Made by a program: the position numbers and the translations under genes. The notes beneath the pieces are model-generated. The model saw nothing but the letters and a program-made list of their open reading frames with translations. It had not been told where the DNA came from and did not search any database. From NCBI GenBank assembly GCA_023441145.1, contig JAEZQN010000165.1:1-6860 (forward strand): a DNA stretch of 6,860 nt, in the 5' to 3' direction. Positions 1 to 4,893 of this stretch are shown here, piece by piece (the stretch's first letter is position 1; each line of letters opens with the position of its first letter). The DNA is from Bacillota bacterium (lineage in GTDB: Bacteria > Bacillota > Clostridia > Lachnospirales > Lachnospiraceae).

Positions 1-7
1 CTGGGGA

Positions 8-35
8 CCACCTGCATAGCAGGTGGATTATTTTT
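8..35 (+). terminator. Rightward terminator-like hairpin at the left edge
   Basis: CCACCTGC (8-15) and GCAGGTGG (19-26) form a perfect 8-bp stem with a 3-nt ATA loop. It is followed by ATTATTTTT (27-35), so the T-rich tail fits transcription from left to right, out of a gene lying before position 1. It faces rsmA, which ends at 90 on the other strand. The same layout (GACC, CACC-type arm, 3-nt loop, GGTGG arm) occurs at 6696-6717. The hairpin could therefore be one copy of a dispersed repeat, or a transposon-end hairpin, rather than a private terminator. Confidence 0.6.
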
Positions 36-52
36 ATGCCATCACAATAATA

Positions 53-85
53 AAGGCCATAAGATTATTTTAACCTTATGACCTT
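53..85 (-). terminator. Probable terminator of the tatD-rsmA unit
   Basis: Arms at 53-66 and 72-85 flank a 5-nt loop. Read as minus-strand RNA, all 14 positions pair once G-U wobbles are allowed. Read as plus-strand RNA, two of the pairs become A-C mismatches, so the structure favours the minus strand. It starts 4 nt past the rsmA stop codon (90-92). The tail on the minus strand is U-rich but interrupted (UUAUUAUUGUG), so termination may be only moderate. Confidence 0.6.
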
Positions 86-89
86 CCCT

Positions 90-956
90 TTATTTCTCTT
101 TCATTAATGCATCCGTTAGAGCTGCAAACTCTTCCAGTGTTAGTGCCTCTCCTCTTACCGTAGCTGGCTTACCAATCTCCTCTAGGGCTGTAACTACCTC
201 TTCCTTTGTAAAGCTAAGCTCTGGTGAATTATTAAGCCCATTTTGTAAAGTCTTTCTTCGTTGGTTAAAGGATGCTCGAATAATGGCAAACATCAGCTTC
301 TTATCCTTTACCTGCACTGGTTTTTCTTCATGTAATGTCAAACGTATCACAGCAGAACCCACATTAGGTCTTGGCATAAAGCAGTTTGGCGGTACATTGG
401 CTACAATATAAGGTTCTGCATAGTACTGTACAGCTAAAGATAGCGCTCCGTAATCTTTTGACCCAGGTCCTGTCTGCATACGGTCTGCCACTTCCTTCTG
501 TACCATAACTGTAATATTGTCAATAGGTACTTCATTTTCCAGCAGTCCCATTATGATTGGAGTGGTGATATAGTAAGGTAAGTTGGCTACCACCTTAATA
601 GGCTTACCATTGTTATACTCATCTGCTAATCCCTTAATGTCTACTTTTAATATATCCTCATTAATTACTGTTACATTCTCATATTCTGACAAAGTATCCT
701 GTAATATTGGAATGAGATTCTTATCAATCTCTACCGCAATTACCTGTCTAGCATGTTCACAAAGATATTGTGTCATGGTACCAATTCCTGGACCAATCTC
801 TAACACCAAGTCGTCTTTGGTCACATTAGCAGACCGAACAATTTTCTCCAACACATGGGTATCAATTAAAAAGTTTTGTCCAAACCGTTTTTGAAAATTA
901 AATCCATATTTATTTAAAATTTCTATTGTATTCTTGGGATTTCCTAATGTGGCCAT
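90..956 (-). CDS. rsmA: 16S rRNA dimethyladenosine transferase RsmA/KsgA
   Basis: The 288-residue protein has the normal family length. It transfers four methyl groups from S-adenosylmethionine to two adjacent adenines in the 3'-terminal helix of 16S rRNA (A1518 and A1519 in E. coli numbering) during late small-subunit assembly. Visible motifs in order: FGQNFLID (25-32), the SAM loop LEIGPGIG (52-59), acidic VEID (E76), EDIL (D101), catalytic NLPYY (125-129), the FMPRPNVGSAV segment (193-203) and FNQRRKTL (230-237), then a helical C-terminal domain. The ATG at 956 has a GAGG ribosome binding site 6 nt upstream. The gene follows tatD after only 21 nt, so the two are almost certainly cotranscribed. 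rnmV, which commonly sits just before rsmA in Firmicutes, is missing here. All catalytic motifs are intact and nothing suggests truncation. Confidence 0.97.
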   Translation of the reverse strand: MATLGNPKNTIEILNKYGFNFQKRFGQNFLIDTHVLEKIVRSANVTKDDLVLEIGPGIGTMTQYLCEHARQVIAVEIDKNLIPILQDTLSEYENVTVINEDILKVDIKGLADEYNNGKPIKVVANLPYYITTPIIMGLLENEVPIDNITVMVQKEVADRMQTGPGSKDYGALSLAVQYYAEPYIVANVPPNCFMPRPNVGSAVIRLTLHEEKPVQVKDKKLMFAIIRASFNQRRKTLQNGLNNSPELSFTKEEVVTALEEIGKPATVRGEALTLEEFAALTDALMKEK

Positions 957-977
957 CTCTTACCTCTTTTTCATATA

Positions 978-1772
978 CTAATTCTGGGCTTTTACGCCTT
1001 CTTTTATTCGATACAATGCCTTGGCATTGGCATTGGTAATTTCTAATACTTCCTCATAGGAAAGGTTCTTAATGGCCGCCATTTCCTTTGCAACATAAAT
1101 CAAATTTGTAGAATCGTTTCGACCTCCTCTATGCGGCACTGGAGCTAGATAAGGGCAGTCTGTTTCTAGTACCAAGCGATCTATTGGAGCATACTCTACT
1201 ACTTCTTTTAATTTTTTGGCATTTTTAAAGGTTAAAACCCCACCAATCCCCAAATAAAAGCCTCGATTTAAGTATTCTCTTGCCATTTCTATTCCATAAG
1301 AAAAACAGTGAATAACTCCACCGATTTCCTCACATCTTGCTTCCTTCATAATGGTTAAGGTATCATTAGCAGCATCTCTACTGTGTATGACAACAGGAAG
1401 CTTTACTTCTTTTGCAAGCTCTAGCTGTCTTCTAAACCACTTTTTTTGTATCTCTCTGTCTGGCTCATCCCAATAGTAATCAAGTCCAATCTCTCCGATA
1501 GCGAGAATCTTAGAATGTTTACTTTTTTCTCGTAGCCAGTTCATATCCTCTTCTTTTAGTGGGGCAACTTCATTAGGGTGTACACCAATGGCGCCATACA
1601 CATTTTCGTATTCTTTTACTAATGCATAGGTTGCCTTGGAAGTGTCCATGGAAGAACCGATATTTACTACAAACTCTATATTATTATTCCACAATCTTTT
1701 AAGTAACTGACTTCTATCTTCGTCAAACTGTTCATCATCATAATGACAATGTGTATCAATTATTCCGCTCAT
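978..1772 (-). CDS. tatD: TatD-family metal-dependent hydrolase (YabD-like DNase)
   Basis: The 264-residue protein has the usual TatD length and is a TIM-barrel amidohydrolase-superfamily enzyme. Family members are metal-dependent 3'-5' exonucleases or DNases acting in the cytoplasm; the exact substrate here is not visible from sequence. The metal ligands are all present: H8 and H10 in DTHCH, E94 in GEIGLDYY, H130 in VVIHSRDA, H155 in GVIHCFSY and D205 in LETDCPY. The C-terminal PHRGGRND stretch is typical of the family. The ATG at 1772 has GGAGG five nt upstream, which fixes the start. It is the first gene of a two-gene unit with rsmA, with its own promoter-like boxes just upstream. metG is upstream on the same strand but separated by a strong terminator, so the classical metG-tatD order is kept while transcription appears uncoupled. 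Confidence 0.95.
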   Translation of the reverse strand: MSGIIDTHCHYDDEQFDEDRSQLLKRLWNNNIEFVVNIGSSMDTSKATYALVKEYENVYGAIGVHPNEVAPLKEEDMNWLREKSKHSKILAIGEIGLDYYWDEPDREIQKKWFRRQLELAKEVKLPVVIHSRDAANDTLTIMKEARCEEIGGVIHCFSYGIEMAREYLNRGFYLGIGGVLTFKNAKKLKEVVEYAPIDRLVLETDCPYLAPVPHRGGRNDSTNLIYVAKEMAAIKNLSYEEVLEITNANAKALYRIKEGVKAQN

Positions 1773-1799
1773 TTGTGCCTCCTAACTATATCATGGCTT

Positions 1800-1828
1800 A
1801 TATTAACTTATTTTCAAAAATTAAGCAA
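1800..1828 (-). promoter_or_regulatory. Candidate promoter of tatD-rsmA
   Basis: On the minus strand, TTGCTT (1823-1828) and TAATAT (1800-1805) are separated by 17 nt, a good sigma-A type spacing. Transcription would start near 1793, about 20 nt before the tatD ATG at 1772 and just ahead of its GGAGG site. The prediction rests on box sequence and position only. Confidence 0.5.
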
Positions 1829-1833
1829 GCACA

Positions 1834-1868
1834 AGCGAACGCCTTGTAATGGGATTCGCTATTTTTTA
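1834..1868 (+). terminator. Hairpin with plus-strand T-run, antisense side of tatD leader
   Basis: AGCGAA (1834-1839) and TTCGCT (1855-1860) form a 6-bp stem with a 15-nt loop, followed on the plus strand by ATTTTTT (1861-1867). This is the shape of a weak rightward terminator, yet no plus-strand gene precedes it. On the minus strand the same hairpin begins at the stop codon of the broken small ORF (1859-1861), where it could act as a transcript end without a clean U-tract. An alternative inner pairing, ACAAG (1831-1835) with CTTGT (1843-1847), is also possible. Confidence 0.3.
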
Positions 1869-2012
1869 AACTTCAAAAAATCTATTTTTATTTGTATATT
1901 GCAACGATAACTACCATATGATGTGGTTTTTACTAGTATTTCATTTTCAAAATCACATACAATAATAACACGATAAGTAGTATTCTTACGGTCCCTTCTA
2001 ATCAAGTGCCAT
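1859..2012 (-). pseudogene. Small ORF of about 50 residues, disrupted by a 1-nt frameshift
   Basis: An ATG at 2012 has a perfect GGAGG (2019-2023) six nt upstream, but the frame stops after four codons (MALD, TAG at 1998-2000). If one T of the GATTAG stretch (about 2000-2002) is removed, the reading frame opens for 46 more codons to TAG at 1859-1861. The product would begin MALDRRDRKNTTYRVIIVCD and end KIDFLKFKK. It is basic, with an alternating hydrophobic pattern suggesting beta strands; no signal peptide or membrane segment is seen. I do not recognise the family. The intact part could also be read from a TTG at 2003-2005, giving 48 residues, but that codon is 13 nt from GGAGG, which is poor spacing. 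So this is either a recently broken gene, a sequencing indel, or a four-codon leader overlapping a TTG-started ORF. Coding character is plausible but not certain. Confidence 0.4.
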
Positions 2013-2056
2013 AATAAACCTCCATTTATTATAAATCTTTAGAATACTACTTATCG
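1971..2056. repeat. Perfect 16-bp inverted repeat around the small-ORF start
   Basis: The sequence 1971-1986 (CGATAAGTAGTATTCT) is the exact reverse complement of 2041-2056, with 54 nt between the arms. On the minus strand one arm lies in the promoter/5' leader and the other inside the small ORF, coding for its KNTTYR segment. The enclosed DNA contains GGAGG, the ATG and the frameshift point. It could be a two-site operator, a long-range RNA stem, or the ends of a tiny inserted element. Confidence 0.75.
2011..2032 (-). promoter_or_regulatory. Hairpin displaying the small-ORF ribosome binding site
   Basis: ATAATAAA (2011-2018) and TTTATTAT (2025-2032) pair perfectly over 8 bp with a 6-nt loop. 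In minus-strand RNA the loop is UGGAGG, the ribosome binding site of the small ORF, and the AU of the AUG lies at the base of the stem. It is nested inside the 16-bp inverted repeat. The stem is all A-U and therefore weak; it may modulate initiation or simply reflect AT-rich sequence. Confidence 0.4.
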
Positions 2057-2085
2057 ATTTTATCATTCAATACTTATTATGTCTA
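2041..2085 (-). promoter_or_regulatory. Candidate promoters for the small ORF
   Basis: Two overlapping minus-strand possibilities are seen. One is TAGACA (2080-2085) with TAAAAT (2057-2062), spacer 17 nt. The other is TTGAAT (2065-2070) with TATTCT (2041-2046), spacer 18 nt. The second -10 box lies inside the 16-bp inverted repeat arm. Both would give a leader that includes GGAGG at 2019-2023. Neither is close to consensus at both boxes. Confidence 0.35.
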
Positions 2086-2104
2086 AAATACTCGTTTTTT
2101 AGAC
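2081..2104. repeat. AT-rich inverted repeat between metG terminator and small ORF
   Basis: GTCTAAAA (2081-2088) and TTTTAGAC (2097-2104) pair perfectly over 8 bp around an 8-nt loop. On the minus strand its downstream arm overlaps the TAGACA box of the candidate small-ORF promoter, so it could be an operator. It may also just be a secondary hairpin after the metG terminator. Confidence 0.4.
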
Positions 2105-2137
2105 TTTTCACATAAGATTGTGATGAAAACAAAATAC

Positions 2138-2169
2138 GCCAGAAGCAGTGTAATTCTTCTGCTTCTGGC
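2138..2169 (-). terminator. metG: Intrinsic terminator of metG
   Basis: An 11-bp perfect stem, GCCAGAAGCAG (2138-2148) with CTGCTTCTGGC (2159-2169), encloses a 10-nt loop. On the minus strand it is followed by GTATTTTGTTTTC, a U-rich tail. It starts 24 nt past the metG stop codon (2193-2195). The opposite side (ATACTTTTATC) is less T-rich, so minus is the likely direction. This separates metG from tatD-rsmA. Confidence 0.85.
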
Positions 2170-2192
2170 ATACTTTTATCATTTTCATAAAA

Positions 2193-4151
2193 TTAACAAA
2201 TTTCCGCTCCAGCTGGCATAGGTTTTTCTGGAGTCATTAAAGATAATTCACCCTTCTCATCCTCTGCACAAAGAAGCATACCTTCACTTAACACCCCTGC
2301 TAGCTTTGCTGGTTTTAAGTTCACAAGAACCATAACCTTTTTCCCTACCATTTGTTCTGGTGTGTAGTGTCCCTTGATACCAGATACAATTTGTTTTACC
2401 TGGGAACCAATCTTTACTTGGGAAACAAGTAATTTCTTGGATTTTGGCACTTCTTCACATTTGATGATTTCGCCAACTTGGAATTGCATTTTACCAAAAT
2501 CATCAAAAGTAATCTCTTCTTTTGCTTCAATATCGATTACTGGCTCTTCTACTTTATTTTCCTCAGTCACTTGTTCTTTTTCTTTCATTTCGTTCACTTT
2601 TTCCATTACCTCATTTACATCTAGTCTTGCAAATAGTATTTCCGGTTTCTCTACTACTTTATTACCGGATGGGTATAACCCATATTCAGTCATATCTTCA
2701 AAGCTTCTAACCGTGGTGTTTAACTTCTTTGTAATTCTTTCTGCCGTATCTGGCATAAAAGATGCCAACAAGGAAGCACCAACGGTAATACTCTCTACCA
2801 AGTTATAAAGAACTGTTTCCAAGCGAGACTTTTTGTCCTCTTCCTTAGCTAGTGCCCAAGGCATTGTCTCATCGATATATTTATTACAGCGTTTAAATAG
2901 ATTAAAGATTTCAGTAATAGCATCTGCTACACGAAGCTTCTCCATCTTTGCTGCTACCTTCTTAGGTGTCTCCAAGGTAAATGCTTTTAATTCTTCATCT
3001 ACCGGCTCACAAACATTTGTGTTATTAACCACACCATCAAAATACTTGTTGGACATAGAAATGGTACGATTTACGAGATTACCAAGGGTGTTGGCAAGTT
3101 CAGAATTCATTCTTTCTACCATCAGCTCCCAAGAGATGATACCATCGTTATCAAAAGGCATTTCATGAAGCACGAAGTAGCGAACCGCGTCTACTCCAAA
3201 GAAATCCACTAAGGTATCTGCGTAAATAAGGTTTCCTTTGGACTTACTCATTTTACCATCCCCTTGTAATAACCAAGGATGACCAAATACCTGCTTTGGA
3301 AGTGGTTCTCCTAATGCCATCAGAATAATTGGCCAGTAAATCGTATGGAAACGAAGAATGTCCTTACCAATTAGGTGCAAGTCTGCTGGCCAGAATTTCT
3401 TATATAAATCAGAGTGATTACCATCTCCATCAAAACCAATACCAGTGATATAGTTACTTAAGGCATCTACCCAAATATAGATTACATGTCGATCATCAAA
3501 ACTTACTGGAATACCCCATTTTACAGAGGTTCTAGATACACAAAGATCTTGAAGTCCTGGTAAAATAAAATTGTTCATCATCTCGTTTTTACGAGATTCT
3601 GGTTGAATAAACTCAGGATGTGCATTTATGTGTTCCACTAAACGATCTGCATACTTACTAAGCTTTAAGAAATATGCCTCTTCTTTAGCTGTATGGCACT
3701 CTCTTCCACAGTCTGGACACTTGCCCTCTACTAACTGAGATGGGGTAAAGAAGGATTCACATGGAGTACAGTACATTCCTTCGTAATGACCTTTATAGAT
3801 GTCTCCTTGGTCATATAATTTTTTAAATATTTTTTGTACCTGAAGGCAGTGATCCTCGTTGGTAGTACGTATAAATTTGTCGTAGGATGTGTTCATTAAA
3901 TCCCAAATTCTCTTAATATCTCCTGCAACTCCATCTACAAATTCCTGAGGAGAAACGCCTGCTGCTGCCGCCTTCTCTTCAATCTTCTGACCATGTTCGT
4001 CAGTTCCTGTTTGGAAAAATACATCATATCCCTCTGCTCTCTTATAGCGGGCAATAGCATCTGCCAACACAGCCTCATAAGTGTTACCAATATGAGGCTT
4101 TCCAGAGGTGTATGCAATAGCAGTTGTAATATAGTATGGTTTCTTTGACAT
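2193..4151 (-). CDS. metG: Methionyl-tRNA synthetase
   Basis: This class I enzyme charges tRNA-Met with methionine in the cytoplasm, for both initiation and elongation. From the chosen ATG at 4151 the protein has 652 residues, normal for a MetG carrying the C-terminal extension. Motifs: the HIGH-type sequence PHIGN (19-23), a zinc knuckle with CTPC (C128, C131) and CPDC (C145, C148), KMSKS (300-304), an alpha-helical anticodon-binding domain, an acidic linker rich in E and K (about 510-545), and an EMAP/Arc1p-like tRNA-binding OB-fold (about 550-652). A longer reading from the ATG at 4187 adds 12 basic residues (MKKKSFRRRDDI) but has no ribosome binding site, while 4151 has AAGGAG ten nt upstream and begins with the family-typical MSKKPYYITT. 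A Met T-box and a large nested hairpin precede the gene. An 11-bp terminator follows. Confidence 0.97.
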   Translation of the reverse strand: MSKKPYYITTAIAYTSGKPHIGNTYEAVLADAIARYKRAEGYDVFFQTGTDEHGQKIEEKAAAAGVSPQEFVDGVAGDIKRIWDLMNTSYDKFIRTTNEDHCLQVQKIFKKLYDQGDIYKGHYEGMYCTPCESFFTPSQLVEGKCPDCGRECHTAKEEAYFLKLSKYADRLVEHINAHPEFIQPESRKNEMMNNFILPGLQDLCVSRTSVKWGIPVSFDDRHVIYIWVDALSNYITGIGFDGDGNHSDLYKKFWPADLHLIGKDILRFHTIYWPIILMALGEPLPKQVFGHPWLLQGDGKMSKSKGNLIYADTLVDFFGVDAVRYFVLHEMPFDNDGIISWELMVERMNSELANTLGNLVNRTISMSNKYFDGVVNNTNVCEPVDEELKAFTLETPKKVAAKMEKLRVADAITEIFNLFKRCNKYIDETMPWALAKEEDKKSRLETVLYNLVESITVGASLLASFMPDTAERITKKLNTTVRSFEDMTEYGLYPSGNKVVEKPEILFARLDVNEVMEKVNEMKEKEQVTEENKVEEPVIDIEAKEEITFDDFGKMQFQVGEIIKCEEVPKSKKLLVSQVKIGSQVKQIVSGIKGHYTPEQMVGKKVMVLVNLKPAKLAGVLSEGMLLCAEDEKGELSLMTPEKPMPAGAEIC

Positions 4152-4161
4152 AATATCATCT

Positions 4162-4167
4162 CTCCTT
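4162..4167 (-). promoter_or_regulatory. Ribosome binding site deciding the metG start
   Basis: AAGGAG on the minus strand sits 10 nt before the ATG at 4151. No purine-rich site precedes the alternative ATG at 4187; the sequence before that codon is GGCTAAAGTTTAC. This supports the 652-residue form. Confidence 0.75.
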
Positions 4168-4196
4168 CTAAATGATTTTTTCTTCATGTAAACTTT

Positions 4197-4423
4197 AGCC
4201 TGGGCGATACTCTTTCTTTTACTAATCTCCTAGGCTATCTTGTGTGAGAGCTGCGAGCTACGCCTTTCAGGCTACGAAGCTGAGACTACGCCAATCGTGG
4301 AAGCCTTTGCTGAACACGATTGGTGGCTTTAGGCTCAGCGCAGTGTCCTGCCTGACTAAGTAGTAAGCAGCTCTCACACTTTAGCCTAGGCGGATTAGTA
4401 AATGAATCACATTAGCCCAGGCT
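4197..4423 (-). repeat. 227-nt nested inverted repeat between the T-box and metG
   Basis: Arms pair concentrically: 4197-4205 with 4415-4423 (9 bp), 4219-4227 with 4393-4401 (9 bp), 4229-4237 with 4382-4390 (9 bp), 4242-4254 with 4367-4379 (13 bp), 4267-4272 with 4350-4355 (6 bp), 4279-4284 with 4334-4339 (6 bp), and 4291-4299 with 4315-4323 (9 bp) around a 15-nt loop. The element is visibly more GC-rich than its surroundings and has no ORF of note. It also holds repeated copies of a GCCTRGGCTAA-type motif. It lies in the metG leader after the T-box terminator, so it is transcribed only on read-through, and ends about 25 nt before the ribosome binding site. It could be a MITE-like insertion, with a weak TAAA at both borders on the minus strand, or a structured RNA element. 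I do not recognise a named RNA family. Confidence 0.8.
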
Positions 4424-4445
4424 TTTACACCCGAGTCCCGTGCAT

Positions 4446-4475
4446 AAAAAAATCGCCTTTAATTACTTAAAGACG
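4446..4475 (-). terminator. T-box regulated terminator
   Basis: On the minus strand, CGTCTTTAA (4467-4475) pairs with TTAAAGGCG (4454-4462), one G-U included, around a GTAA loop, and is followed by ATTTTTTT (4446-4453). The hairpin immediately follows the conserved T-box sequence. It should form when uncharged tRNA-Met does not stabilise the antiterminator, stopping transcription before the nested hairpin and metG. Confidence 0.85.
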
Positions 4476-4716
4476 AGAGTTCCCGTGTTACCACTTTAAT
4501 TCACCTATGCCTTATAGCATAAGCCTTATCTACCATCCTACAATGGTACTCACTATAACGGGTGTACCCGTCGCAGCCTATATAAAAGAAACTTCTATAG
4601 TCGGTGCGCAGCTCCAAGACCATGTTCAGTAATCTCTACATTCTCCCTTCTCAGCTTGCCAGGATTCTCTGTAATGCTTCCATTACTTACTCTTCTTTTC
4701 ATTGCCTTTATCATAT
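4446..4716 (-). promoter_or_regulatory. T-box leader, methionine specifier, controlling metG
   Basis: T-box leaders bind uncharged tRNA and let transcription continue into an aminoacyl-tRNA synthetase gene. The conserved T-box stretch AAAGTGGTAACACGGGA is at 4481-4497 on the minus strand. Its TGGT bulge can pair with the ACCA end of tRNA-Met, discriminator A. Upstream lie the Stem I features: AGAGAATC and GGCAAGCTGAGAAGG in the distal part (about 4638-4671), and a specifier loop containing GAACATGG, with the ATG codon at 4621-4623. This is followed by GGAGCTGCGCACCGA (about 4600-4615), a typical post-Stem I stretch. Further hairpins in the linker are 4558-4571, 4531-4548 and 4507-4520. The terminator follows at 4446-4475. 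The 5' end is inferred from the promoter. The Met specifier agrees with the downstream gene. Confidence 0.9.
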
Positions 4717-4722
4717 AGATTT

Positions 4723-4752
4723 AGTGTACTCTCATCCAAAAGTATTTGTCAA
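4723..4752 (-). promoter_or_regulatory. Promoter of the metG T-box leader
   Basis: A consensus TTGACA (4747-4752) is followed by TACACT (4723-4728) with an 18-nt spacer on the minus strand. The start would fall near 4716, just before the first Stem I sequence of the T-box. The -35 box is perfect, the -10 box moderate. Confidence 0.65.
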
Positions 4753-4844
4753 GGATTTATTTTTCCTATCAATTTTTATATAACTATGTTACTATTGTTT
4801 CAGATTAACATTATTTGTAAATCATATTTTGATTCACTTTCTAT

Positions 4845-4850
4845 TATAAT
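4845..4850 (+). promoter_or_regulatory. Candidate -10 box for the DUF885 gene
   Basis: A perfect TATAAT lies 43 nt before the ATG at 4894 in a very AT-rich stretch. No good -35 box is present at normal spacing: TTGATT at 4829-4834 is only 10 nt away and TTGTAA at 4815-4820 is 24 nt away. This promoter may be weak, activator-dependent, or use another sigma factor. It diverges from the metG promoter about 95 nt away. Confidence 0.4.
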
Positions 4851-4893
4851 GAATTAATAACTAAAACAAGTAATATACAAAGGGGGATATTTA

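Noticed and set aside
583..894. Plus-strand open frame of 103 codons
   Set aside because: It lies entirely antisense to rsmA, has no recognisable domain, and reflects the codon pattern of the real gene.
1997..2012. Programmed +1 frameshift like prfB
   Set aside because: The site (CTT GAT TAG A) lacks a slippery P-site codon: tRNA-Asp re-pairing on ATT is poor, and GGAGG is too far from the stop to promote shifting. A plain indel is simpler.
2374..3168. Plus-strand open frames opposite metG (2374-2808, 2522-2710, 2833-3168)
   Set aside because: All are antisense shadows of metG with low-complexity Ser/Phe-rich translations.
3935..4159. Minus-strand open frame of 74 codons overlapping the metG start
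   Set aside because: It is out of frame within the 5' part of metG, which has full catalytic motifs there. Its ATG shares the metG ribosome binding site by position only.
4152..4187. Upstream ATG at 4187 as the metG start
   Set aside because: It adds a basic 12-residue tail with no ribosome binding site, while the ATG at 4151 has AAGGAG and a family-typical N-terminus.
4197..4423. Nested repeat as a CRISPR array or tRNA cluster
   Set aside because: The repeats are inverted and concentric, not regularly spaced direct repeats. No tRNA arms or CCA-type acceptor ends are visible.
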